Assembly: GCA_026898455.1 (NCBI GenBank)
Contig: JAPKLW010000041.1
Location: 384,412-448,411, forward strand
Direction of reading: 5' to 3'
DNA: 64,000 nt
From: Plectranthus barbatus
Taxonomy: Eukaryota > Streptophyta > Magnoliopsida > Lamiales > Lamiaceae
The translations under genes and the position numbers were made by a program. Position 1 is the stretch's first letter, and every line of letters starts with the position of its first letter. Below the pieces are notes generated by a model. That model was given only the letters and a program-made list of their open reading frames with translations. It had not been told where the DNA came from and made no database searches. Positions 10,887 to 21,383 of this stretch are shown here, piece by piece.

Positions 10887-12039
10887 TGTTGGAATTGTAT
10901 ACATAAAAGCATTATGATTGGTATATTGGGAAATGTTATGTTTGATATACGGGTAATCATTAATGACTTGCAATAAACAACTCCTGTCTGAATTAAAAAT
11001 CATACGATGCGAACAAACTCATCCAGTTATCTCGTCGATAGGGAGATCATACGGTGTGTAAGAGATCACAGAAGATCGTATAGATCGTTCGACCTAGCGA
11101 GATATAAACAGTTATCACAGCTGAGATAATTTCTGGTTTGGCTGTCGGTTTAGGCTGCGGCACACAAGTCCATAAGCGGTTTATCTTGACTGTTTTGTGT
11201 GACCGGTACATCTCAATGTATTGATAGGATCAACAGTGAGATGAACCATTCTACTTGACATATGAATGAGTAAAGATCTCGGTAACTTGGTCGGATCTAA
11301 AGTCTATTGAAAGCTGAGGGGCACACATGGGTTGACTGTCACTTTGACTTGCTATGGTGGAGAGTCTTACATGTACTCGTATATCTGCATCTTGGGTGAT
11401 GGCAGTTTGTGTGTGGTTTCCTCAGGCTGGATTTAGATAACCATATCCGTTTCAGGATGGTGACATTCCATGAAAGCTCACGAGGTTCGTTATGCTAAGT
11501 CCTGCAGGCTGAATCATTGATTCAAGCAAAAGCGATAAGGGTTGAGTGGTACTACTCAGGAATAATAAGCGATTAATTAATTACAGCTAATTGTCATACG
11601 CTGAATTAATTAATGAATGTCTGAAACCTTAAATATGGGGATTAACCAAGTCAATGCAACCCGTTCCTAATAACGTGGTAATAAAGGGGTAGGTCAGCAT
11701 TAATTCTCTGGTGGCATGAATTAATGTTTATTAATTAATTATGTTCTGGGTTGAACATGGAATTAATTAATAGGAGGCCCACTTTATTATTTCCATTTGA
11801 TCCCTGGTCTGGCCCAACACTGCTCAGAGCCCATTAGGGTTTATTAAACCCTAATAGCCCATTCTCAGATCTATATAAATAGATCAATCTCTCATTTTCC
11901 GATATATAGTTTGGAGTTTCAAATCAGAAACCCTAGAGAGATCGTGAGAGAGTGGGCGGCTGTAGATCCGGTAGCGTATCCTCACCAGATTTCTGGATCG
12001 AGCAAGGGAACAGATCAGAAGATCAGATCTGTAGGAACA
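10887..12039 (+). repeat. 3' LTR of copy A, truncated
   Basis: Homologous to 3497-4838 from its first base. It keeps 51 bases after 11075 that the 5' LTR lacks. Homology stops at about 12039 (after GATCTGTAGGAACA), so the last ~240 bases, including the CA end, are gone. The next bases belong to a SIRE-like protease remnant. Confidence 0.88.
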
Positions 12040-12098
12040 ATAGTATACCCATTTTCACAACTTGTATCACAGAAAGAAATAGTATACCCATTTTCACT
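12040..12098. repeat. Short direct repeat at the LTR junction
   Basis: ATAGTATACCCATTTTCAC occurs at about 12040-12058 and again at about 12079-12097, 39 bases apart. The second copy belongs to the SIRE-like protease frame. The first touches the broken end of the copy A LTR, so the duplication probably arose with the junction. Confidence 0.7.
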
Positions 12099-13331
12099 TA
12101 GCTGACTGTGCTCGGTAGATTGTGCTTAAGGTTGTCGACGACAACCAAATTGATTATTCGCATTCCATTCTACTCGATGCACCCTCTTCTAATTACTCTA
12201 GCCTATTAGTTGTCACTGAAGGAGACTGAAGGTCCTCTGATCTTCTGGATTTCTGTGAAGATATCTTCATCTCCTATCATGTTACTAGAGCATCCGCCGT
12301 CTAGGATCCATTCTTTAATTTTCTTGAAGTTCTTCTTTCTAGGCCCTGTTCCTGCATCACAAAGAAGTTACATATTAGGTACCTAATCAATTACAGGTCC
12401 TATGGGATTAGTTCTCTGGATCATCCCTTTAGGAATCCAGAATTTCATGATTTTTGCATTTCTCTTTTGATCTCGTTTTACTACCCTTCCGTTCATATTG
12501 GAGTAATACCTTTGAATCAGCATATAAGTGTGTAGTAGTGTGTTGAGCCTTCACAGTCTTTTCAAAATGTATGACTTAGACTCTGGCCTCAAGTTGGTGT
12601 TCCTCCTACTTAGTGTGTATGCTGGCTGCCTTACAATCTCAGCGGATTGCTTAGCCTTGCTAGGGTTTGTATGAACCTTCCTAGTAGATGGAACAGTCTG
12701 CTGGGTTGCATAAATTGACTTTGTTGTCTTCCTCTCAGGAGACAAGTAATTCAGTTTTTGCTGAGCAGTCAACAGATGGACGTTAGTTTGCCAACATTTC
12801 TGCTGAGCAACTGTGACTAATTTGGTATTCTCCCTCTTGTCTTTCTTATTAGTTTGTTGAATCTTCCCAGTTGCTGAGACAAAAATGATTTTCTTTAATT
12901 TACTAGATTCAACATTGCAGGATTCTCCTTTAACAAAACCTAATCCAGCATAGTTCTTTGAACTCCTTTGAACACTTAGGATTTCATCTTAATCTCTCGT
13001 GCTTTTTGAAAATCTACAATGACAAGTATTTTACACGGAGTTTTTGTTTTTCAGAATGTTATTCTCTTGTTTCAAAACGTTAAAATTTTTATTTAAGGAA
13101 GAAAATTCAGTTCATAATTTTAAGAGTTCCACGTCTGCTGACCAAAATTTTTCAATCTCACTAGTCAAGATAGAGAGCTAAGTTTTCAGCGAGGAATTTT
13201 CTTTTACTAAAATAACTTTCAATGCATGAACCTTTGAAAATTATTTGAATTGAAATTATACGGTTATTTCATCTGATTCTGAGTAACATGAATCAGCGGT
13301 ATCATGCATGTTTTCAGAAGTAGGAGCAGCA

Positions 13332-13475
13332 GTCCCTTCGCTTGGGGTGTAGTGGTTAAAGCACCTTTCCTGTGACTGAGAGATCACAAGTTCGAGCTCC
13401 CAGGGGGACATCTGGGTGTGTGAGTGTGTGTGTGAGTTTGAGATTAATGTAGACTTATTCAAAAAAAAAAAAAAA
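13332..13475 (+). mobile_element. tRNA-derived SINE with perfect 16-bp target duplication
   Basis: The body runs from GTCCCTTCGC to a 15-base A tail. It has a pol III A-box-like sequence (TAGTGGTTAAAG, about 13350-13361) and a B-box-like sequence (AGTTCGAGCTCC, about 13389-13400), spaced as in tRNA-derived SINEs, then a TG-rich stretch and ACTTATTC before the A run. It is flanked by identical 16-bp copies of AGAAGTAGGAGCAGCA (13316-13331 and 13476-13491), the mark of L1-type target-primed insertion. It sits in the SIRE-like gag remnant and encodes nothing. The intact duplication points to a fairly recent insertion. I cannot assign a named SINE family. Confidence 0.9.
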
Positions 13476-14320
13476 AGAAGTAGGAGCAGCAAACATAACA
13501 AAATTTGTTACTTGGTTTCTCCTATCTGCTCTTCACTTCCATCAGCGTCTTCATTGATGTCGGCCATGAAAAACATGAGAACATCCTCTTCATCTTCTGA
13601 CGAGTAGCCTTCATCATCGTGATCTGGGATGTCTGGTATTATTGTCCCGGTCAAAAGAGCTTTGGTGATTGCCTTTGCTGCACGCCTTTCAAATAGATTC
13701 CTTAATCATTCCCTCTCATCTGGATCTACTCGAGGACACTCGAACTTTAGATTATTCGGACAATTGCATTAGTAGCATGTTCTTGGCATCTTCTTGGTGG
13801 TTCGGCTATCTACTGGTTGGCTTTGCTGGATATCTTCCTTCTTGCCTTTGGCTTTCAGCAGCAGCTTCTGTAATCTCTTCATATACTCCTCCAGCTCACT
13901 GACTGAGCATTCCGCTTCTTTAGCTTAGGATCCACTGGTAGATACGATCTCCTTTGTTGGACTGGATTGAGTAGGTCGATCTGAGTGGAATGGTTTCTTG
14001 GTTTTCCATTTCTTTGCGTCTCTCTTCACGAAAAATGTTGCATCCTCCATGGGTTCTTCAATGGATACTTCAACACGTACGGCTTTGTTTTTGTTGATCT
14101 ACATGATGTCCCAGTTGTGTGCCTGGAGTTGGGCGAACACTTCTTTTGTACTCATCGTTGACAAATCTTTCTCTTTCAGGCTGGTCACTAATAAACACTC
14201 ATTTTGTGCATTACTGTTGTGAATCTACTAGCCATTTGACGTGGATAAGGTCGTTCAATGATATTTCTGTGCTTAATTCATATTCTTTTAGGAAATATTA
14301 CGTTTACTTTTTTTTGGGGT

Positions 14321-16053
14321 TGTGATGGAGCCAATGTAGCTGCTGTGAGAGACGATCCAGTCTACATTCCGATTTAGCCGATGGGTAGAGCTCGAGCAAG
14401 GACTTTGAGGGCTGGATTAAGCTTATTGATTAAAGACATTTGGGCTATAACTATTCCAAAATAATCGATGTTGATTGAAGAGTTAAACGAATGCGCAAAA
14501 ATTACTAATTTAATTATGTCTAGTGATTGGGCATAGTTTAATTTAATCCATTATTTTGGGCCAACATGTTTAGGCTTTGTTTTAATTAATTTCGATTTTT
14601 TTAAAGTTCATCTTCGAATTTTATATTTAAATTTCGAAAATTATATTGCCTTATTAGATTAGGATTTGAACTTCCTATATATGGGCCTTGTATTAGACAA
14701 TTATATTCAATTTTCTGATTTTGATAAAGTTGTGAGGTTTTCTCTAATTTCTGAAGACTCAACATTCGAAATTCTAAATCTTAATTAGGGTTTCAATCTC
14801 GACTAATCAATCGAAATGTCATATCCATTGGTGGTGTCCTCGCGTACATCCTTCGTTGTAGGATCAATTCGCTTCTTGGGTCATAGTAGATTCAATCTGG
14901 ACTATGATACTTAAAGGATTTCGAATCCAAAGGTGTTGGGTTTTCCCAAGATATCAACCTTAGTTGCTTCAGCGTCGTGTCTGAGTCCATTTGTTCAAGT
15001 TCTTGGGTTGCGATCTAAACCTTCCTGGCGAGGATCGTATCATTTTGATATCAATATCTAGGTCGTACACTTCCTCTCTCTGTTCTTCAATTTTCGTGTC
15101 TACTGTATCAAAAAAAATCGAGTTTTGTCTTGTTTCTTATCGTTTGAGATTCGTAACTTTGTGTCTTTCCTTGCCTTGTTTCCTGTTCCTGTTGGGTCAA
15201 AAATTTTAGGGTTTCAAATTCCTTGTGAGTAAAAATTTGAATTATCTGTATTAGCATAATAGATTAATTCAAATCGTTCCTTATACCTTTTACCTTATTC
15301 ATACCTTCCTTCCTTGGTGGCCATATTATTTCCTTCTTGATTGAATTACCAATCAATTTGGTAAAATACCTTATAAAAAAAGGGCGAAAATAATTAAAGA
15401 AAGGAAAATTCGAACAAAAAAAGAAAAGAAAGAGTTCGAAGAGAAAAAAATATTCGTAAAAAAAATCGAAAAAAAGTGTTGGGAAAATAAAAAATGGGTG
15501 ATTAAAAATAAATAAAAAATCCTTAATTTTTTTTTAATTTTTACTAGTGCCTTTTAGTCTTTTTTTGTCGGTAAAGTCCTTTTTTGTCGTAACTTTTGCG
15601 TTCGGTGTCCGTTTTCGGCTTAATTGTGCATTTCGGAAATGTCTCGGTGAGCTCTACAAGACACAAGGTTATACCATTATATAGGGTTCTTTTTGGCCAA
15701 ATTTCTTTATTTTCAAGTAGTTATTGCCCTCCGAAAGTTTTTTCGAAATAAATTTTCATTCGTTTTTGGTCATTTACCTTCCTAGAGTCATCTAGAGTCT
15801 TCCCGTTCAGTTGGTTCGTTGAATTGAAGTCCGTGGAATTTTATAGGTTCTTTTTTTGTTTTTTAGAAATGAAGAAAAGAGTGGTAAAATGCAAGAGAGT
15901 GTGAGATTATTAGAGGGATTGAAAAAAGCCATTTATATTATAATGAGAGTGATACACGAGTGTGAGTGCTTTGACATAATTGAGTGATACACGAGTGTAT
16001 GTGAGGTGGTGAGGTCCTTCTGTTGTTTTGTTTATCTAACCTTTCTTGCAGCT
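14321..16053 (+). other. Gypsy LTR-like region and leader
   Basis: There is no supported gene here. I recognise 14820-15060 (TTGGTGGTGTCC, CGTACATCCTTCGTTGTAGG, GTTGCGATCTAAACCTTCC) as resembling the end of plant gypsy LTRs. A weak primer-site-like TTGATATCAATATC lies at 15045-15058; it shares only the first bases with TGGTATCAGAGC. A strongly purine-rich stretch runs from about 15374 to 15500. The leader ends in an acceptor-like CTAACCTTTCTTGCAG (ending at 16051) two bases before the gag ATG. A short frame near 14380 resembles a gypsy 'GPMTRARAK' block but is broken by a stop. Confidence 0.45.
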
Positions 16054-17555
16054 ATGTGTAAAAGTAATAATTATGAGGAGTTGAAAGGAGATGAGATTGT
16101 TGGTGGTTGTCAAGTCAAGTACATGATGGTGGCCATGGAATCTGAATCGGTTAGGTTGTTGAAGAGTGAGATGAATGCCATGCATCAGCAAATGGATGAT
16201 TTCGAGACCTCTGTGACAAAAAAGACTCGACGAGACTCATCTCATAGTCATAAGAGTACTGGAAAAGGAGGACGTGACAACCGAGGTGGTAGAGGATCGT
16301 ATTAGAGACAGGATCCTTAGTATGAGGAGGATGTCGATGACTATGCCGAGGAGGAGTCATATTATAAGAATTTTGGGATAAACAAGATGAACATCCCATT
16401 CTTCCAGGGAAAGAATGACCCCGAAATGTATCTGTTGTGGGAGCGAAAGTTGGAGATGATGATCGAATGCCACAACTACTTTGAGTTGAAGAAAGTAAAG
16501 CTGGTCGTAGTGGAGATCTTTGATTACGCTCTTGTGTGGTGGGATCAGTTGGTCAGTAGTCGGAGGAGGAATAGAAAGAGACTTATAGAGACATGGGATG
16601 AGATGAAGGCTGTTATAAGGAGGCACTTTGAGCCAAATCATTACTACCGAGAGCTGTATAACAAGCTACAAAGTTTGAGGCAGGATAGTGGGAGTGTGGA
16701 TGAGTACTATACGGAGATGGAAATGGCTATGATCTGAGCCAATGTCGTGGAGGATAGGGAGGCAACGATGGCTAGGATTTTAGCTGGACTAAATTAGGAG
16801 ATTCGGAATACGGTGGAGCTACAACATTATTTCTAGTTGGATGACATGGTCCACATGGCCATCAAGATTGAGGGACAGCTCAAGAGGAGAGGCAACGACA
16901 GTAATACAAGGCAAAAACCTATAGGCTGGAGAGAATACCAGATTGGGAGCGGTTTAGCACCAAAACGAGCTCCATGGAAGAAGGAGGAGGAGAAGCCTCG
17001 AGGGGAGAAGAAGTCGTTTCTGAAGCACAGGTCAGATTTCGCAGCTCAAGGTAAATTTGTTACCACTGACTTTCGTAATAGAGATCAGAAGTGTTATTAG
17101 TGTCAGGGTTTTGGGCATATTGCTAATGATTGCCCAAATCGACGAGTCATGTTTATTCAGGATGATGGAGAGATTGTGACGGATGAAGAGAATGACCCGG
17201 AGATGCCTGATTTGGATGATCCTAATGAGTATGAAGAAGAGATTGAGGCGCCTGCAGCGCTGAATTTTGTGATGAGAAGGGCTTTAAATACACAGCCTGC
17301 AGCCAGAGATGTTGAGCAGAGGGAGCACATTTCCCATACACGTTGTCATATCAACGATAATATCTGCAGCATGATTATAGATGGAGGCAGTTGCACCAAT
17401 GTGGTGTGTCAGTCAACAGTGCAAAAGCTACGGTTGCCGCTGATGAAGCACCCTAGGCCACACAAGCTGCAGTGGCTGAATGATAGTGGGGTCATCAAAG
17501 TGGTGAAGCAAGTCAAGGTGTGGTTTACATAGGGAAATATATGGATGAGGTGCTG
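16054..17555 (+). pseudogene. Gypsy gag, zinc knuckle and protease (broken)
   Basis: The start chosen is the ATG at 16054 (MCKSNNYEEL), just after the acceptor-like CAG. Parts in order: an N-terminal segment ending in an RGG-like stretch (GGRDNRGGRGSY), then a stop; the retrotransposon gag domain (16387-16737: NIPFFQGKNDPEMYLLWERK, ALVWWDQL, HFEPNHYYRELYNKLQSL); a basic segment (16837-17100); a zinc knuckle split by a stop (CY, stop, CQGFGHIANDCPN, about 17094-17135); an acidic linker; and the protease active site IIDGGSCTNVV near 17375. Several nonsense codons interrupt it. It ends at the target duplication TGCTG (17551-17555). Gag builds the particle and protease matures it. This copy is inactive. 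Confidence 0.82.
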
Positions 17556-19120
17556 TGTTGGTCCTGATTTATCAGAGTCATCGTGTTCAAACAGAAACAC
17601 GAAATGCAGTGGAATAAGTAAACGTCACTTGCACTTACGTTATTAAAGATTGTTTAAGCTCAAGGTATGATTAGAGTTTCTTCACAGGTATACGCTAGCA
17701 GTATGATTGCTAGGTTTCAAATCCAACTTAAGACAGTAAGTGATAAAACAGTAAAAACACAGTATTTATAGTGGTTCGATCCAAACAGATCTACGTCCAC
17801 TCCTTAGCCGAAACGCTAAGAATTCAACTAAGTAAGTGTACGAAATACAAGGAATCGTTGAACACTTGCGGTACGCGGTGAACTTTCGAACCGGCCACAG
17901 CAAAGCTATCCTCCGTCACTTCGTTCTTCTCAGACAACAGCTACGGCCAAGTCAAGGGCTGAACCTTCATGAAACTTGTCCTATGCTGTCGGGAAGCTTT
18001 TATAGTTTGCTTATAAACTTGTCTGGTTTGCGGCTAATGCCCATCAGAGTCAATCCTTTTCAGAAAAGACTGTTGGATGCTTCCTAGGATGGAAGGTATC
18101 CCAATGATTGAAGATTCTCAACCGAAGTCAAGGAATATCTAAAAGGCAGTGTCAGATATTCAATGGAAGACACTCCTTGTTGTTGAGAGCTTTGAATACT
18201 CTTTATCTCGTGCTCTCAACGGACTACTTTTCACTTGTTTGCTTTGTCAAAGGAATCTCTCACTTAGGATGTTTGCGAATGTCGGTAGTGATAGAAGCAG
18301 TAGTCGTATCTCACTTTTGGACTTGTCTTTTATACTTGGAGATTCAAAGTTTGAATCTCCATACCCGTTAGACACAACGGTTCCTTCGTCCAAGAGTGAT
18401 TTGACTTTTCCAGTTGCTTTTGGCGTCGTACAGTACTTTCCGAACTACTTCGGGAAAGCTTTGTCCTTTGTGTGTACTACTGTCAGAACCGGAGTTTAGC
18501 ATTCATTGATAGCTATTTCGCCTTGCTAAGCAACCTCAGAGCCTGCTAGGTTTTTTTGATTGCTAAGCCTTTTCTAGCAATCTGCTTTTGCTAGTATCGG
18601 ACTGCTGACGCCTCTGCAAAGTTTAGCACTTGATTCCTTTGATTTCTGTTTGTTATCTCTTTTACCAATCTGCTATATGCTAGCAAATGCTGAATCCTTC
18701 AGCATTTTGCTACAACTTGACAAATACCAAATGCTCGTTCTTTAAGCATTCTGCTAATCTTCTTATGACTGTTGAGTATATATCTTCTAGAAGTCTCTTC
18801 CTTTAGCGTATGATTGCTAACGCCTTAGCAATCATTCTCTTTAGCACTTGATTGCTCGCGGCCATCCTTGTCTGCTATTATCTCTAGTAGCCATCCTCGT
18901 AGCACATGATTGCTAATGCCTTAGCAATCTTCTTCATCTGCTAGAAATGATTCTAGCATTCTAATCTACTACAACTCAATACTTAGAATACACAGGACAT
19001 TACAAGAGTTGCTAGACTATACTAGAATTCAGCAATTGATCGACCAATCTAATAAGGTTTGATCCAGCAAAACCTTTTACAATATGATCCTAAGGGAGAT
19101 TTGGAAATAATTTCCCAACA
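17556..19120 (-). repeat. SIRE-like 3' LTR, reverse orientation
   Basis: The plus strand starts TGTTGGTCC and ends TTTCCCAACA. It matches the LTR at 49887-51663 in reverse complement along its length, including the stretch where that LTR carries an N gap. Its U3 part is dense in TTGCTAG/TAGCAA motifs. A minus-strand TATAAAAG lies near 18330. Confidence 0.88.
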
Positions 19121-19140
19121 ATTTCCCCCTTTTTGGTGCG
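19121..19140 (-). other. Polypurine tract of the SIRE-like insertion
   Basis: The minus strand reads CACCAAAAAGGGGGAAAT just before the LTR start TGTTGGG. The same tract (AAAAAGGGGGAAAT) precedes the LTR at 29703. Confidence 0.85.
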
Positions 19141-19610
19141 ATCAAAGCTTACTATCACTTACTGAATCTAAGAGGAAGAATATATGTGTTTACAAGAAAT
19201 TTTCTAAGTTCAGAACTATGCTAATCTAGCAATCTAACACATAGTTTATCCATCTTAGTTCTAGCAGGATTGGTTATAATAAAATTCCCCCTCAATAAAT
19301 GCTGGAAAATATTTCTCGCTTAACCATATAAGTAAATGCGGCAAAGGTAATATGCTAGAAATTCTAGCATCCAAATAAATCAGCAAGCATTTTACTTTAC
19401 CAGTCAAAAAAAATAATTGTTATCAAAGTGCAAATGTGTTGAATACATAGATAGTGTATTTCAATTAGGACACGCAGTAAAAATCAGAGGTTGACAATGA
19501 GAAATTGTCTAAGTCTGATCCATTTTCATTCATATGATTGGTTCATTACAGGTACAATGAAAATGATAGACTAAGGAGAATGAAAAGTTGCTAAAATACA
19601 GAAAACAGGA

Positions 19611-20235
19611 TCAGGAATCGGGAGCATCCTTCTTTGATTTGTCAAATTCATCAAATTTGCTTGATGCTAGTTGCACGAATTTGTCCAGAAATTCCTTACT
19701 TGCTACACGTTCAGCAGCCTCCCTTTCAAGTTTCTTAGCAATTCTCTCGTTTTCTTCTTCAAGCATCTTGATCTTCAGCTCCATTTCCTTTTGTTTTAGC
19801 TCTTCCAAAGCTCTTCTTTTCTCTTCTTTAGCAGTGGCCCGAGCTTCTGCTTCTTTCTTCCTCTGCTCAGCATCAACAAGTCTCCTTGTTTCCCCCTCTT
19901 TGAGTGCATCCAAAAAGGTGGAGGAGAAAGCATTAACTTTGTGTTCCACTTGCTGCTTATGCTCTGCTACGTCCTCCTTCACTTCTTGTACACTAGTCTT
20001 CACCGTAGCAACGTCGGTCTTTACCTCGGCAATCTCCCTTCTTATGTCCGATGCTTCCATCACCATTCGCTCAGACATGGTGGACATCGCACTTTGGACA
20101 ACAAGTTGCACCACTGAATTTAGATAAGATGGGAAGTTTTGAAAACTAACCGGAGTAGAATGAAATGATGAATTGGTGGGTATAATGAGTGCTTGACTCC
20201 TAGCAGTGGAGGTGGAGATCTCTTCCCTCCCGACA
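19611..20235 (-). pseudogene. Coiled-coil tail of the SIRE-like sense extra ORF
   Basis: A minus-strand frame, open from the insertion edge at 20235 down to a stop at 19611. The internal Met at 20114 is not a true start. The first ~40 residues are Ser/Pro/Thr-rich. Then comes a long predicted coiled coil rich in Glu, Lys and Ala (for example IRREIAEVKTDVATVK and ARATAKEEKRRALEELKQKE). It ends about 490 bases before the LTR. Its place between pol and the 3' LTR matches the sense extra ORF of the element at 49887-64000, whose own C-terminus is outside the window; I infer this is that protein's tail. SIRE-type elements are known for an envelope-like extra ORF with coiled coils. I see no membrane segment here. 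N-terminally truncated. Confidence 0.65.
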
Positions 20236-21383
20236 TGCTGTGTGATGTGACTCCCATGCAGGCCAGAACATACTTTTGGGGCGTTCGTTGAAGTTTGATA
20301 GGCGTGTGAAGCATGGTGGCTTCATGAATAAGTATTCCTACGAGTACAAGCAGAAAAAATTTTCCCATGTTCCTCAAATCCCTAAACAAGTCTATGAGGA
20401 TCAAGTCCAGTTGTAGAAGGAATAAGGTGAAGAGGTGCAGCCACGAGATAATAAGGAGAAAGGGGTGGTGCAGCAGTCCTTTCTAGCTAGAGTTGGGGAT
20501 ATGAAGTGGGCGGTTCAGGAGGAGAAACCATTGGTGTTGTTGATCTACAAGGAGAATCTAATTTTAACTAACATTCATAATTCTCTACCCCCTTCTATTT
20601 CCTCTCTTTTGCAGGATTTTGAGGATTTCTTCCGAGATGATACCCCAGCCGGACTGACACCCATTCGTGGAATTGAGCATCAGATTGGTTTTGTGCCTGG
20701 AGAAACCCTTCCGAATAGACCAGCTTACCGAACCAGTCCGAAGGAGATGAAGAAACTAGAGAGGTATATCGAAGACTTGCTGGCCAAGGGGCACATGAAG
20801 GAGAGTTTGAGTCCTTGTGCAGTTCCAGTTTTGCTTATTCCCAAGAAGGATTCGACCATGAGGATGTGTTGCGACTGTCGTGCTATCAACATCATTACAG
20901 TTAAGTATCGCCATGATATCCCTCGTTTAAATGACATGTTAGATCAGTTGCATGGTGCTTGTGTGTTTTCTAAGATAGTGGAGAAGAATAAGAGAATGCC
21001 TTTGAGTTGCTGAAGTATAAGTTGAAACATGTCCCGGTACTATCTCGTCCTAACTTTTCTAAGACATTTAAGATTGAATGTGATGCTTTTGGAGTTGGTA
21101 TTGGTAAAGTGTTGATGCAGGAGAAGAGGCCCGTGGCATACTTCAGTGAGAAGCTGAATGGTGCAACGTTGAACTATCCTACCTACGATAAGGAGTTGTA
21201 CGCTTTGGTGACAGCCTTAAAAATGTGGCAGCATTTCTTGTTGGTTAAGGAGTTCATTATTCACACCGATCATGAGTCGCTGAAGCATCTGAAGGGGTAG
21301 CACAAGCTGAATAAGAGGCATGATGGATGGAGTTTGTAGCGACCTTTCCTTATGTCATCAAATACAAGCAAGGTAAGGAAAAT
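20236..21383 (+). pseudogene. Gypsy reverse transcriptase (partial) and RNase H
   Basis: The frame resumes after the insertion with the end of the protease region (LCDVTPMQA, then a frameshift, KHGGFMNKYSYEYKQKK). Reverse transcriptase begins with GLTPIRGIEHQIGFVPGE, SPCAVPVLLIPKKD and MRMCCDCRAIN. It stops at HGACVFSKI (about 20985), then jumps to RNase H: most of the palm, including the YxDD box, is deleted. RNase H follows (about 21000-21300) with its acidic residues in FKIECDAFG, YDKELYAL and HTDHESL. Frame changes occur near 20290 and 20990. The coding trace continues as WMEFVATFPYVIKYKQGKEN up to the insertion of copia copy B. Inactive. Confidence 0.85.

Larger units (their letters stand above)
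3497..12039 (+). mobile_element. Ty1/copia element, copy A (nearly complete)
   Basis: Order of parts: 5' LTR 3497-4838, primer site 4841-4852, long leader, gag-protease-integrase-RT-RNase H 6800-10785, polypurine tract about 10877-10886, 3' LTR from 10887. Integrase before reverse transcriptase is the copia order. The 3' LTR stops at about 12039, losing its last ~240 bases at a junction with a SIRE-like fragment, so no target duplication can be tested. Coding damage is modest (four nonsense codons, one frameshift). About 11 mismatches separate the LTRs over their first 189 bases. Copies B and C and two solo LTRs (273-1768 and 47015-48443) belong to the same or sister families. Confidence 0.9.
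12040..14320 (-). pseudogene. SIRE-like copia gag-protease remnant, minus strand
   Basis: Read on the minus strand this matches, piece by piece, the gag-protease of the element at 51786-54619. Order from right to left: the end of the gag core (KEKDLSTMSTKEVFAQLQ, about 14110-14180), a degenerate zinc knuckle whose last Cys is kept (CNCPNNLKFEC, about 13735-13775) followed by ERRAAKAITKALLTG, an acidic stretch, the Arg/Lys/Ser-rich tail, an IPKGM block near 12430, and a protease motif reduced to ILDGGCSSNMIG near 12300. Many stops and frameshifts interrupt it. A SINE sits inside. It joins the truncated LTR of copy A on the left and gypsy leader DNA on the right. The right boundary is approximate. 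Confidence 0.8.
17556..20235 (-). mobile_element. Single-LTR SIRE-like insertion with target duplication
   Basis: 2,680 bp flanked by TGCTG on both sides (17551-17555 and 20236-20240). The plus strand begins TGTTGGTCC and ends CCCGACA, so both ends have TG...CA. Removing the insert and one TGCTG rejoins the gypsy frame exactly (EVL/CDV). The left 1,565 bp is a full SIRE-like LTR in reverse. Next to it are a polypurine tract and the tail of a coiled-coil ORF. There is no second LTR: the right end lies within the ORF. This looks like integration of a 5'-truncated cDNA, which is unusual because LTR integrases normally use two LTR ends. Confidence 0.85.
14321..21383 (+). mobile_element. Decayed Ty3/gypsy element, plus strand
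   Basis: Order: LTR-like sequence and leader (14321-16053), gag, zinc knuckle and protease (16054-17555), a precise SIRE-like insertion (17556-20235), then the rest of the protease region, part of reverse transcriptase and RNase H (20236-21383). Reverse transcriptase before RNase H, with no integrase in between, is gypsy order. Integrase and the 3' LTR are lost: copia copy B is inserted at 21384, inside the codons after RNase H (YVIKYKQGKEN). The left boundary is approximate. Confidence 0.8.

Noticed and set aside
3490..12045. Target duplication for copia copy A
   Set aside because: The 3' LTR end is missing, so no partner for the left flank CCCGA can be expected.
13340..13400. Possible tRNA gene (A and B boxes)
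   Set aside because: No cloverleaf; A tail and 16-bp duplication show a SINE.
19588..20127. Ser/Leu-rich plus-strand frame of 179 codons
   Set aside because: Mirror of the coiled-coil ORF on the minus strand; low-complexity shadow.
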